Positions 37,015 through 45,589 of a stretch of DNA of 64,000 bases are shown in pieces (the stretch's first letter is position 1; every line of letters starts with the position of its first letter). The translations under genes were made by a program, and so were the position numbers. A model generated the notes under the pieces. It was not told the DNA's origin, did not search any database, and was given only the letters and a program-made list of their open reading frames with translations. This DNA is from Pseudomonas sp. NKUCC02_KPG. Its GTDB lineage: Bacteria > Pseudomonadota > Gammaproteobacteria > Pseudomonadales > Pseudomonadaceae. The DNA lies in contig NZ_JAHKRC010000003.1 in NCBI RefSeq assembly GCF_019345465.1, forward strand, positions 62,001 to 126,000, in the 5' to 3' direction.

Positions 37015-37424
37015 CACGTTGTGCTCCATATAGGCAGGGTATGGATGGACGCATAGAGGGTATTGTCGCCAATGCCATGTATCAGGATACAAGCAGTGAC
37101 ATAACGCTTGTTTACTCAGCTGGCGATCTAGGATTAGCGGCAATGATTGTAAAGTTTCAAAACTGCGGGGTGTTGTAAGGTAATGCGTAGCTAAGAGATA
37201 AGGTTTACGGAGAAAACTGTAGGATTGTTCGATGTGGTCGGTGAGGTATGAGGGATCGTGAAATCACTCATGAATATGAGCTCAGTCGCGCTTTTACTGA
37301 TGTGGTTTCATGCTGAAGCTGGCATCAGTAGTTAAAAGTAGAAATACTTTATGCGAGCGTTGTCAGCCCCTGCTCAAGATGACTTTGCGTGCCCATCAAA
37401 CCCGACTTCCAGGACGCATCCCTA
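37015..37424. other. Intergenic region
   Basis: About 400 bases between divergent small genes are AT-richer than their surroundings. They presumably hold both promoters. I see no repeat or further gene. Confidence 0.4.
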
Positions 37425-37955
37425 ATGCCGAACATCGCTGATTCGATTGAAAAGTACATTTTTGCCAAGGATTCAAACCGTCCTGACCTTTTGCGCCAAG
37501 CCTTCACTGCAGATGCAACCCTTGAAATGGTTGTACGCACCGGTGTCATTTCATTTCCCCCTCAGGTCAGCGGTCGAGCAGGTATCGCCGATGTGCTGGT
37601 GCGCCGCTTTGGCCAGAGTTATGAAAACGTCTATACATTTTGTCTGGGTGAGCCACCCAAGGCAGGCGCCAATACCCATGCCTGCAAATGGCTGGTGGGA
37701 ATGTCTGTCAAAGAGACTCGCGAATTACGCATAGGTTGCGGCGAATATCACTGGCGATTTGCGCCGCAGTCGGGACTGGCAGAGCATCTGTGCATCACGA
37801 TCGAGCACATGCAGGTTTGTCCGTCGCAATTCCTTGAACCTGTAATGAATTGGCTGCAGAGTCTGGATTACCCGTGGTGCCTGCCTGGCGAGATGATTGA
37901 GAGGGCGCCACAGCTCAGCAACATTGCCCCTGTCATTGAGTATCTTCAAACCTGA
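37425..37955 (+). CDS. SnoaL/NTF2-like domain protein
   Basis: This 176-aa soluble protein has a pattern typical of NTF2-like folds: an N-terminal helix (IADSIEKYIFAKD), then LLRQAFTADATLEMVVRTG, and a curved-sheet segment (GCGEYHWRFAP). The fold assignment is by pattern only. A GTG at 37389 would add 12 residues; ATG 37425 has AGGA at about 10 nt. There is no signal peptide. Catalytic function is unknown. Confidence 0.6.
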   Translation: MPNIADSIEKYIFAKDSNRPDLLRQAFTADATLEMVVRTGVISFPPQVSGRAGIADVLVRRFGQSYENVYTFCLGEPPKAGANTHACKWLVGMSVKETRELRIGCGEYHWRFAPQSGLAEHLCITIEHMQVCPSQFLEPVMNWLQSLDYPWCLPGEMIERAPQLSNIAPVIEYLQT

Positions 37956-38284
37956 GCCTTGGCTCGCGGCCTGTAATTACAGATCCATGCGCACACCACG
38001 TCTTAGCACGTGATGTGTGCATTTTCAGCCTGGCCATTGAATTTCTTGCTATAAACGCACTCCATTAGCCCCCGGCGAACACGTTTTTCAGCGATTTTCA
38101 GGTTTTGCTGGACAATAGGTGCTTTTTCGGTTGCTGAGTCGATAAGTCGGCCTTAGACTGCCGCCCCTCGTAAATTGAGTGCCGGGTGGCGCTTGAAATA
38201 GATGGCACCTAACGGGTTGGGATCAAAATCGGTCAGAACGCTCCCTAATTAGCCTTAATGCACGTATTTTTTATAGAGAAATCA
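37956..38284. other. Intergenic region before the DksA2-like gene
   Basis: This 329-base region should contain the promoter of the DksA2-like gene. I looked for a Zur-type palindrome (GTTATNNNATAAC) and found none. Confidence 0.4.
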
Positions 38285-38689
38285 ATGACAAAGGATAAGT
38301 TGCTGGCCATGCCGGCGGATGACTACATGAATGCCGAGCAACATGCTTTTTTCAGCGAGCTGTTGCAAAACATGAAGGTTGAAACCCACGAGCGTATCGA
38401 GCAGAACCGCATCGCGATCGAGAGCCTGGACACTCCGGCCGACCCTGCAGACGCCGCTTCGGTTGAAGAAGAGCGCACCTGGCTGGTGAACGCAATCGAC
38501 CGTGACCAGCGCATGCTGCCTCAGCTTGAGCAAGCACTTGAGCGTATCAAGGACGACAGCTTCGGCTGGTGTGATGACAGTGGCGATGCAATCGGCCTCA
38601 AGCGCCTGCTGATCAGCCCTACCACCAAGTACTGCATCGAAGCTCAAGAGCGTCACGAGCAAATCGACAAGCATCAGCGTCAGGCCTAA
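38285..38689 (+). CDS. dksA2: DksA2-like RNA polymerase-binding regulator (Cys-poor zinc finger)
   Basis: This 134-aa protein of the DksA family would act in the secondary channel of RNA polymerase with ppGpp. The coiled-coil tip motif DPADAAS retains both acidic residues (Asp53, Asp56). The zinc finger has only two of four cysteines: Cys96, Ser99, Cys117, Ala120. P. aeruginosa DksA2 has C/T/C/A and works without zinc, so this is probably its counterpart. ATG 38285 is chosen over an ATG nine codons earlier. The gene stands alone. Confidence 0.85.
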   Translation: MTKDKLLAMPADDYMNAEQHAFFSELLQNMKVETHERIEQNRIAIESLDTPADPADAASVEEERTWLVNAIDRDQRMLPQLEQALERIKDDSFGWCDDSGDAIGLKRLLISPTTKYCIEAQERHEQIDKHQRQA

Positions 38690-38702
38690 GCGCCTGTCCT
38701 TG

Positions 38703-38727
38703 CCGGAACCGCGCCATGCGGTTTCGG
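38703..38727 (+). terminator. Hairpin after the DksA2-like gene
   Basis: CCGGAACCGC and GCGGTTTCGG pair (one G-U) around a 5-nt loop 13 nt after the stop. No strong T-run follows. Confidence 0.5.
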
Positions 38728-38884
38728 TAGCTTGGGCTCTGCAGTCGTTCCCATTGCAAGCCTCTCCCCCGCAGCAATTCCCGCTAAAATTTTAAATAGA
38801 CGTTTGGCTGAGTGTCCTGGTGATGTCCCTTTATATTCGGCACGGCGTTTTTGCGCGAAGCTGAATTAATCGAGGGTCAGAGTC

Positions 38885-40219
38885 ATGAGTCGCTCAAGCA
38901 ATACGGAGCGTGTATTGCGTGTCGGTATCTTTTTCGATGGCACAGCCAATAACCAGTTCAACCTTCTGCTGGGCCAGGAGCGTCAGGCCCAGGGCCTGAA
39001 GGTCGATCCCGCCAGCAGTTATGCCGGCACCCCGACCAATATCGCCCGTCTGCACCGCCATTACCCTGTGCAAACGACGTTCAGCGATGCGCGAGCGCAG
39101 ACATCGCTTTACGTCAGCGGAATTGGCACCACCACCGCTGCGGCGGATACCGCGTTTCCGGGCCTGAGCTATGGCCGTGGCCGCACCGGTGTGCTGGGCA
39201 AGGCCGATGAGGCCCAGGCGCTGCTGAGCCAATGTCTGGGGCGATTTGTCCGGCTTGCTCCCCCCAACACCCTGGGTCGTTTGCAGCTGGATATCTTTGG
39301 CTTCAGTCGGGGCGCGGCAGCAGCCCGGCACTTCGCCAACCAAGTGCGCACCCTCCCTTTTAAAAAACAGTTTGCCCTGGCGCCCGACTTCACATGCTCC
39401 ATTGAGTTTATTGGTTTGTTCGATACCGTCGCGGCGATGGGCGGGTTGGAGGACCTGGGTGATGTGGGGGATGAGATCAACCCGGGGCTCAATCTGTATC
39501 TGGGGCCTGACTGTGCGCAACAAGTGGTGCAGTTGTGCGCCCGGGATGAATACCGGCGCAATTTTTCCCTGACCCGCATTGCGCCGCAATGGCCGCTGGA
39601 TATTTTTCTGCCGGGTGCCCATGCCGATCTGGGGGGTGGTTATCCGGTCGAGATGCAAGAGCAGGTGCAGTTGACGCGCTGGCAAAGCAATCTGGTCAGC
39701 CCGTCCACACCCGTCAGGCTGACCCGGGCCTGGAAGCTGACTCAAGCGCAATGGCTGGACTGGCAGGAGAAGGACTTGATTGATCCGCTGGCGCCGGACG
39801 ATTTTTTGCAGGTGCGCACTGAAGAACGCAAGGCCGGCAGTCGTCAGGACCCGATGAAGAGGGTCCAGGCCGCTGTCTTTATGCAACGCCGCCTGTACGG
39901 CCAGCTTTCACGCCTGTACTTACGCATGATGCACAGGCTGGCGTGTGAGCACGGGGTGCCCTTTGCTGCCCTGAGCGACGCACAGGACGCCTTGCCTGAC
40001 GAACTGATCCCCATTGCTACAAGGCTGGAGGGTCAGGTGCCGAAAAATGCGATCAAGCTGACTAATGCCCAGGAGCGTTTACTGCGCCAGCGCTACGTGC
40101 ATCATTCGGCCAACTGGAATGCCAATGTGGGTGAGGGGCTCGGGGTGCTGGACAAGGGATTCTTCAACATACCGCAAGAGGGTGGGCGCTCTGTGTTCGA
40201 CCAGAAGGCACCGGTCTGA
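38885..40219 (+). CDS. DUF2235 alpha/beta hydrolase (Tle1-like phospholipase domain)
   Basis: This 444-aa protein has the DUF2235 architecture: GIFFDGTANN near the N-terminus, nucleophile Ser141 in FGFSRGAAAARHF, Asp180 in GLFDTVAA and His246 in PGAHADLGGGYP. The Ser-Asp-His triad is thus complete. The same domain forms the catalytic core of the type VI secretion phospholipase Tle1. No VgrG, PAAR or Tli immunity gene is recognisable nearby and there is no signal peptide. It may be an orphan effector or a cytosolic hydrolase. ATG 38885 fits the conserved N-terminus. Confidence 0.85.
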   Translation: MSRSSNTERVLRVGIFFDGTANNQFNLLLGQERQAQGLKVDPASSYAGTPTNIARLHRHYPVQTTFSDARAQTSLYVSGIGTTTAAADTAFPGLSYGRGRTGVLGKADEAQALLSQCLGRFVRLAPPNTLGRLQLDIFGFSRGAAAARHFANQVRTLPFKKQFALAPDFTCSIEFIGLFDTVAAMGGLEDLGDVGDEINPGLNLYLGPDCAQQVVQLCARDEYRRNFSLTRIAPQWPLDIFLPGAHADLGGGYPVEMQEQVQLTRWQSNLVSPSTPVRLTRAWKLTQAQWLDWQEKDLIDPLAPDDFLQVRTEERKAGSRQDPMKRVQAAVFMQRRLYGQLSRLYLRMMHRLACEHGVPFAALSDAQDALPDELIPIATRLEGQVPKNAIKLTNAQERLLRQRYVHHSANWNANVGEGLGVLDKGFFNIPQEGGRSVFDQKAPV

Positions 40220-40350
40220 GCGTGAGGAACACGGATATTGTTACAGCTGGTGCAATGGAGCTATGCAGGGCATGGCTTTTTCCAGCGAGGGTTACTCTTT
40301 AAGATGGCTGACATCGTTAGGTGACTAACTAAATAGGTGGAGTAACCATC

Positions 40351-40569
40351 ATGTCTAACCGGGTTGATGTCGCCGTGATGATTGGCAGCGGTGTACCCGA
40401 AGGGTTGCGGGCCACGGGGCAGAAGGCTTGCTGGGTTGTGCTGGTCAATGGTGAGCAGCGGGGTACGGCGTTCTCGAGCCGCCTGGAAGCGGAGGAGTGT
40501 CGCTCTGCCTGGATGGCGCAGTTGAGCGCCACCCAATGGGCAGCGCACGGTCGGGCTCAGCGCGCTTGA
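40351..40569 (+). CDS. Unknown 72-aa protein
   Basis: No family is recognised. The protein is soluble with no signal peptide and contains ACWVVLVNGEQRGTAFSSRLEAE, which looks like a small beta-strand pair followed by a helix. TGGAG lies 8 nt before the ATG, supporting translation. It lies 131 nt after the DUF2235 gene on the same strand. An immunity role is conceivable but unsupported. Confidence 0.6.
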   Translation: MSNRVDVAVMIGSGVPEGLRATGQKACWVVLVNGEQRGTAFSSRLEAEECRSAWMAQLSATQWAAHGRAQRA

Positions 40570-40591
40570 TTCGGGTCTTCCGGGTTGGGGG

Positions 40592-40822
40592 CTAGGCGTT
40601 GAGGGCGCCTGCGTCCACCGCCTGTTTTAATTCAAGTGCCGAGCTCTTGGCTGCAATTTCTGCCTGCTCGGCGGTCTTGAACCAGCGGTCTTTCTCGACC
40701 TGATGGTAAGTCACCGTTTTTAGCGGTGGCTTGGCCCGCATGACAATCACTGCCTGAAACTCACCGTCGACTTCTTTGGACTCGCCGCGGATAAAAAATT
40801 CGCCAATATCAAATTCCGTCAC
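40592..40822 (-). CDS. Unknown 76-aa protein
   Basis: This is a small soluble protein with alternating beta-strand pattern (FQAVIVMRAKPPLKTVTYHQ) and a C-terminal helix (AEIAAKSSALELKQAVD). It starts at GTG 40822 with GAAGGGA upstream. It resembles short conserved pseudomonad proteins of unknown function. It is convergent with the 72-aa gene. Confidence 0.55.
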   Translation of the reverse strand: MTEFDIGEFFIRGESKEVDGEFQAVIVMRAKPPLKTVTYHQVEKDRWFKTAEQAEIAAKSSALELKQAVDAGALNA

Positions 40823-41262
40823 GTGTCACTTTCCCTTCGAGGTAATGGAGCCCAGACAACCCGGCGGCATGGGCCAGGTCGATTTTTGCGCAAGTATGGC
40901 AGTAGTTGACACCCAGCGGCGCAGTTAACGTGTCCGGGCGACGAAAGCGCTATTTCACGGCCAGTAAACGAAGTAAAAATCACGGTTTGCCCGATTGAGA
41001 AGTGGATGTGTATACCCAATCTCGGGCATGAGTCGGTAGAATGGCACTCCGGTTGTATTTTTTAGCCTGTTTTTGCTGATGCAGGCCCGGGTTGATGCCC
41101 ATTAACCTGCGGTAATCGTCGGTCTTTGTTACATGCCACTCCCGACTCCAGCAGTCCGGAGATTTTGTTGTATCCGGTTTTTATATAAGTGGGCTGAGGC
41201 CTTTTTTCTGCTGCCTGTCATTTGTTCTGGTAGCTCCACTTCACGTTTTCGAGGGTTTTTCG
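40823..41262. other. Intergenic region
   Basis: The 440 bases between the divergent 76-aa and 156-aa genes contain no convincing frame, repeat or RNA. Promoters for both genes are expected here. Confidence 0.4.
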
Positions 41263-41733
41263 TTGGCAGTCAGCAATCTGGAGATGCATGCGTTATTTGT
41301 TCTTGGCGATTTGCGGGCGCGGTTGGTCAAACTGTTCCAGTCCCGCTTTGTGTACATCACCGAGCAGAACGCAGAAGGTATTTACATCGCTGAAATCGAT
41401 ACAGAAGCAGCGTTGGTAGTCGATGACAAGCCAGGCCTGGGGCTCAAGGTTGGCGATCATTTTCGCGCTGCAGTCCTGCCCAGCCGTGAAGGTGGCAAGT
41501 TCGAAATCAAATTCCGCGACATCAAGATGACCATCTACGGTATCGGTGATTACGCTTATGTCAGCTCACCTCTGGGCGAAGGTATCGTATTCAAGGAAGG
41601 TCAGACCGTGATGCTGATCTTCGCCGCCCAGGAGCAGCTCAAGGAAGGCCTGAGCAAAACCCTGAAGGCCGTCACCGCCAAAGCCGCCAAATGGCCCAAG
41701 GGCGAGTTGACGTTCAAGGCCAGTAAAGAGTGA
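41263..41733 (+). CDS. Unknown 156-aa protein
   Basis: No family is recognised. The frame is clean and codon use is normal. The protein is soluble with many beta-strands (FVYITEQNAEGIYIAEID, GKFEIKFRDIKMTIYG) and a basic helical C-terminus (LKAVTAKAAKWPKGELTFK). The TTG at 41263 has GAGGG at 7 nt; the next start, ATG 41284, is an alternative that removes seven residues. Confidence 0.6.
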   Translation: MAVSNLEMHALFVLGDLRARLVKLFQSRFVYITEQNAEGIYIAEIDTEAALVVDDKPGLGLKVGDHFRAAVLPSREGGKFEIKFRDIKMTIYGIGDYAYVSSPLGEGIVFKEGQTVMLIFAAQEQLKEGLSKTLKAVTAKAAKWPKGELTFKASKE

Positions 41734-41745
41734 CAAGAGATACCC

Positions 41746-41902
41746 TGTAGTCGCTGAGGAACGTAGCGAGGCTGCGATGGGGATGGTGCGCCACTGCGAC
41801 GCTGCCACCGTGAGCTCAGGCTACGCGCAATAACGAATACTCAGGTTTACGGCCGCTGTGCGCAGCCGATCGCAGCCTCGCTGCGCTCCTCAGCGGCTAC
41901 AG
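41746..41902. repeat. GTCGCTG-family REP palindrome, long spacer
   Basis: TGTAGTCGCTGAGGAACGTA with GCGAGGCTGCGA at the left is inverted at the right as CGCAGCCTCGC and CTCAGCGGCTACA. The spacer is about 95 nt. It precedes the broken MMPL gene. Confidence 0.8.
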
Positions 41903-42033
41903 ATTCAAGGCGCTGGCTATAAGCTTTTGCGCAGTCCGTCCCTCAAACAGCCTAACCCCTATGGACGATGTTCAAGGGGCGGGGCCGTTTGATTATCGCG
42001 ATCACCTAAACGAGTGTGCGAGGGACCGCGAGC

Positions 42034-42353
42034 ATGGGCATGCAGCGCTTTGTAAACAACTGCGCCGAGCAATTGATGGCCCGGCGCAACGTCCTGCTTG
42101 GCTTTTTTCTGCTTGTAACCCTGGCCTTGGGCTACAGCGCCACCCCCGTACGTCTGGACCCCGGATTCAACAAGCAGATCCCGGTGCGTCATGCCTACAT
42201 GCTCAACTTCCTGGACTTCAGCCGTATCTTCACCGGCGCCAATCGCCTGCTGGTCAACGTGTGGGCGCGATCTTCCTGCTTCCGGTGCTGGCCGCGTGGT
42301 TCAACCCGGGAAAACCGTTGGTGGAGACCGCTCCCACACGAGCATTTGCATGA
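42034..42353 (+). pseudogene. RND/MMPL-family transporter gene, internally deleted
   Basis: The first part (to about 42261) encodes the N-terminus of an MMPL/RND permease of roughly 790 aa: a membrane helix (NVLLGFFLLVTLALGYSAT) and LDPGFNKQIPV, HAYMLNFLDF and FTGANRLLVNV. At 42261 the frame changes by +1, and the next bases encode the C-terminus of the same family (VGAIFLLPVLAAWFNPGKPL) ending at TGA 42353. About 2 kb must be missing between the two halves. The relic lies directly before the DUF1329 and DUF1302 genes, its usual partners in lipid or steroid catabolic clusters. Confidence 0.85.
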
Positions 42354-42374
42354 CTAATAAAAAAGGAGAACTCC

Positions 42375-43757
42375 ATGGGACGCATCACCCAGATGGGCGG
42401 CTGGCTGTCAGTCGCACTGGTTTTACACGGTTATAGCGGGCTGGCACTGGCCCAGGCACCGGCGGATCAGATCGCCCGGCTGGGCAAGGATCTGACCTGC
42501 GTCGGCGCACAGCGGGCGGGCAATGCCGAAGGCACCATTCCGGCGTTTGGCGGTCAATGGCTGGGTGCGGTACCCGGAATGAAGTTCGAGGGCACGGGCA
42601 AGCATCCCGTCGATCCGTACCCTGACGAAAAACCGCTGTTTGTGATCACCGCGCAAAACCTGAGTCAGTACGACGCCCATCTGTCCGAGGGTCAGAAAGC
42701 CCTGTTCAAGCTCTATCCGCAGACCTTTCGCATGCCGGTTTATCCTTCGCACCGCGACTTCCGTTTCTCTGACACCGTGTGCAAGGCCACCCTGGAAAAT
42801 GCTTCGGTCGCCAAGCTGGTCGATGACGGTGAGGGCGTGGTTGCTCGCACCGGCGGTGTGGCATTCCCCATCCCGCAAAACGGTATCGAGCTGCTGAAAA
42901 ACGCCTCGTTGTTTACTGTGCGGGCATGGACCGAGGAATACACGTCAGACAACGCCTATGTGCTCAAGGACGGCAACATCAACTGGGGCCGTGTGCATTC
43001 GCGCAACATGGCGCCGGGCCTTGAGCCAGGAAAAATAGGTGATACCACCGGCAACTCAGCGTTCTATCTCAACGAGACTCTGCTGCCACAGCGCGACAAG
43101 GGTGAAATCAACACCGGTACCGAGTACTGGAACGACAAGACCGAGCCGCGCCAGAGCTGGCGCTATGACCCCGGCACGCGTCGCGTTCGTCAATCCCCGG
43201 GTTACGGTTTCGACATGGCATTCCCGGGCTCCGGTGGTTCCATCACGGTCGACGAAGTTCGAATCTTCAATGGCTCTGCCCAGCGCTACAACTGGAATAT
43301 CGTCGGCAAGAAAGAGCTGTATATCCCGTACAACACGGCACGTTTGCATGACAGCAACCTCAAGTACGCCAACCTGCTGACTCCGGGCCATATCAACCCC
43401 GACAACATGCGCTATGAGCTGCACCGCGTATGGGTGCTCGAAGGCGTGCTCAAGCCCGGCAACCGCCATCTGTATGGCAAGCGCACGATGTACATCGACG
43501 AAGACAGCTGGTTCCCGATCATGGGCGACAACTACGACAACCGTGGCGAGCTGTGGCGCACCTCGATGGTCAACTACTTCTACGCCCCGGAGACACAGAC
43601 CTGGCAGGCGGGTGTTGGCCTGTATCACGACTTGAACTCGCGCAGCTACCTGGCGTTCAACCTGATCAACGAACAACGTAACGGCTATGTGCTGAACAAA
43701 GGCGGACTTGCGCCGGGGGATTTCGGCCCTGAAGCAGCACGCCGGGCCGGCAAGTAA
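42375..43757 (+). CDS. DUF1329 exported protein
   Basis: This 460-aa periplasmic or outer-membrane-associated protein has a signal peptide ending GLALAQA. DUF1329 proteins have a LolA/LolB-like fold and co-occur with DUF1302 barrels and MMPL transporters. GTEYWNDKTEPRQSWRYDPGTRRVR and YELHRVWVLEG are typical blocks. AAGGAG precedes the start closely. It probably took part in envelope lipid transfer with the now-deleted permease. It lies 98 nt before the DUF1302 gene. Confidence 0.88.
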   Translation: MGRITQMGGWLSVALVLHGYSGLALAQAPADQIARLGKDLTCVGAQRAGNAEGTIPAFGGQWLGAVPGMKFEGTGKHPVDPYPDEKPLFVITAQNLSQYDAHLSEGQKALFKLYPQTFRMPVYPSHRDFRFSDTVCKATLENASVAKLVDDGEGVVARTGGVAFPIPQNGIELLKNASLFTVRAWTEEYTSDNAYVLKDGNINWGRVHSRNMAPGLEPGKIGDTTGNSAFYLNETLLPQRDKGEINTGTEYWNDKTEPRQSWRYDPGTRRVRQSPGYGFDMAFPGSGGSITVDEVRIFNGSAQRYNWNIVGKKELYIPYNTARLHDSNLKYANLLTPGHINPDNMRYELHRVWVLEGVLKPGNRHLYGKRTMYIDEDSWFPIMGDNYDNRGELWRTSMVNYFYAPETQTWQAGVGLYHDLNSRSYLAFNLINEQRNGYVLNKGGLAPGDFGPEAARRAGK

Positions 43758-43854
43758 ACCTGTAACGCCCTGACTCCATCCAGCTGTCTGCCACGGGCCT
43801 TGCCTGTGCGCAGGCGGCTGGGCGGGGCAAAAAAACAATAACAAGGAGCAAGGC

Positions 43855-45468
43855 ATGTTCAAGCAATACACGCGTTTTGTGGGGACCGGTTTGTTGTCGG
43901 GGTTAAGCGGCCTGGCGCTGGCTGCGCCAACCATCGAACTGGGCGAAAACACCACGCTCGACTCATCGCTGACCGTGAACTACACGGCTTCGATGCGTAC
44001 CGAAAAGCCTGATCACGAATACCTCAATAACATCAACTACGACGACGCCACGCGCAACTTCAAGCGCGGTTCACTGATCAATAATCGGGTCAGTGTGTTT
44101 GGCGAGCTGATGCTCAAACACGACAACCTCGGCGCCGTGGTACGCGGCAGTCACTTTTATGACGAGGTCTACCATCAACGCAATGACAACGATTCACCGG
44201 ATACGGTCAACAAGACCGGACGCTACAACGACTTCAGCCAGGACACGCGCAAACTCAGTGGCAGCAAAGCGCGGCTGCTGGACGCCTACGTGTACGGCGA
44301 CTTCACGGTCAATGACGACCAGTATTTATCCCTCAAGGCCGGGCGGCACCTGGTGGCCTGGGGTGAAAGCCTGTTCTGGCCCAACATCAGCCAGGGCCAG
44401 GCGCCAGTGGATTCGACCAAATTCAACGTACCGGGCACCGAAGCCAAGGATGCCTACTTGCCGGTAGGGCAAGTCTCGGGTTCGTGGTCGGTGAACGAAG
44501 ATCTGGCCTTGCTCGGTTTCTATCAATACAAGTGGGAAGAAACCCAGCTCAATCCCGTGGGTGACTATTTCGGCAGCGACACCTTTGGCCCGGGCGCCGA
44601 GTTCTTTCGGTTGGCCCCGGGAGTCATCAATAATTTGCCGGATGCAGCTGCTGTCGGTTATGGCGGCTCAGTCAAGCCGGGCAACAGTGGCGAGTGGGGC
44701 CTGGGCACCCGCTACCGGTTGACGCAAAACACCGAAATCGGCTTGTTCCACTACCGTTATCACGATCGGGTTCCGGCGCTGTTTTTCGACTTCACCGGGC
44801 AGACTCACTACTCCTCGCTGGGCAAAGTGGGTGGCAACGGCAATGGTCCGAGTTACCAGTTGGGTTACTTTGACAACATCAAGCTCACGGGCATGAGTTT
44901 CACCACAAAAGTCGGTGATTCGGTGCAGTTTGCCGGTGACCTGAGCTACCGCGATGGTGCCGCGGTGTACTTGAGCAATGGTGCTCCGGCCCGTGGCCAG
45001 GTGTGGCAGGGCAACCTGAACGCGGTGTACATGATTGGGCCGACGTTCATGGCGCAACAGACCACGTTGATGACCGAGGTGGTACACCAGAGGATTCAGG
45101 GTGTGGATGACCTGACGATCAGCGGTGGTGGAGCGGGCACTGATGGCACCTTCAACACGTTCGTGTACGACGGTCAGACCCGTGGTTCAAGCCTGCTTGG
45201 CATCGGCGCGTATTTCGATCACCCCAACGTGTTTAACGGCTGGGATTTGACGACCAAAGCCACCTGGACCCAGAACATCGACGGCAGTGCCTACTCCGGA
45301 TTGGGGCGTGCCGAGAAGCGTCTGACAGTGGGGGGAGACTTTAAATACCTGGGTAACTTCCAGCTGGGGCTTACCTACGTGGCTTACTTGAGTTCGGCCG
45401 ATATTGCCCAGGGGCGGACAATGGCTGACAGGGACTACCTGTCGTTTAACGGCAAGTACACGTTCTGA
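43855..45468 (+). CDS. DUF1302 outer-membrane barrel protein
   Basis: This 537-aa protein has a signal peptide (LLSGLSGLALA) and long barrel-like strands. GRHLVAWGESLFWPNISQGQAPVD is the family hallmark. It ends DYLSFNGKYTF with a terminal Phe, as in outer-membrane proteins. AAGGAGCAAGGC precedes ATG 43855. It is the expected outer-membrane partner of the DUF1329/MMPL set. Partners of this kind are thought to take up hydrophobic substrates such as sterols or lipids. Confidence 0.88.
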   Translation: MFKQYTRFVGTGLLSGLSGLALAAPTIELGENTTLDSSLTVNYTASMRTEKPDHEYLNNINYDDATRNFKRGSLINNRVSVFGELMLKHDNLGAVVRGSHFYDEVYHQRNDNDSPDTVNKTGRYNDFSQDTRKLSGSKARLLDAYVYGDFTVNDDQYLSLKAGRHLVAWGESLFWPNISQGQAPVDSTKFNVPGTEAKDAYLPVGQVSGSWSVNEDLALLGFYQYKWEETQLNPVGDYFGSDTFGPGAEFFRLAPGVINNLPDAAAVGYGGSVKPGNSGEWGLGTRYRLTQNTEIGLFHYRYHDRVPALFFDFTGQTHYSSLGKVGGNGNGPSYQLGYFDNIKLTGMSFTTKVGDSVQFAGDLSYRDGAAVYLSNGAPARGQVWQGNLNAVYMIGPTFMAQQTTLMTEVVHQRIQGVDDLTISGGGAGTDGTFNTFVYDGQTRGSSLLGIGAYFDHPNVFNGWDLTTKATWTQNIDGSAYSGLGRAEKRLTVGGDFKYLGNFQLGLTYVAYLSSADIAQGRTMADRDYLSFNGKYTF

Positions 45469-45499
45469 CAGGTTGAGGTAAGGACAGCTGCGCAACACC

Positions 45500-45584
45500 G
45501 TGGGAGCGGGCTTGCTCGCGATTCAGACGCCGCGGTTCAGCAGGGAAACCGCGTCGATAGCATCGCGAGCAAGCCCGCTCCCAC
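45500..45584. repeat. Perfect REP doublet (REPIN)
   Basis: The 23-bp arm at 45500-45522 is repeated in perfect inverse at 45562-45584. It is the best-conserved pair in the window. It lies between convergent DUF1302 and acyl-CoA dehydrogenase genes. Confidence 0.95.
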
Positions 45585-45589
45585 AGGTT

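Noticed and set aside
37956..38284. Zur-binding site for the DksA2-like gene
   Set aside because: No GTTATNNNATAAC-like palindrome could be found by eye.
41133..41393. 86-aa plus-strand frame overlapping the 156-aa gene
   Set aside because: It is Cys/Arg-rich, has no ribosome site and overlaps a better-supported gene in another frame.
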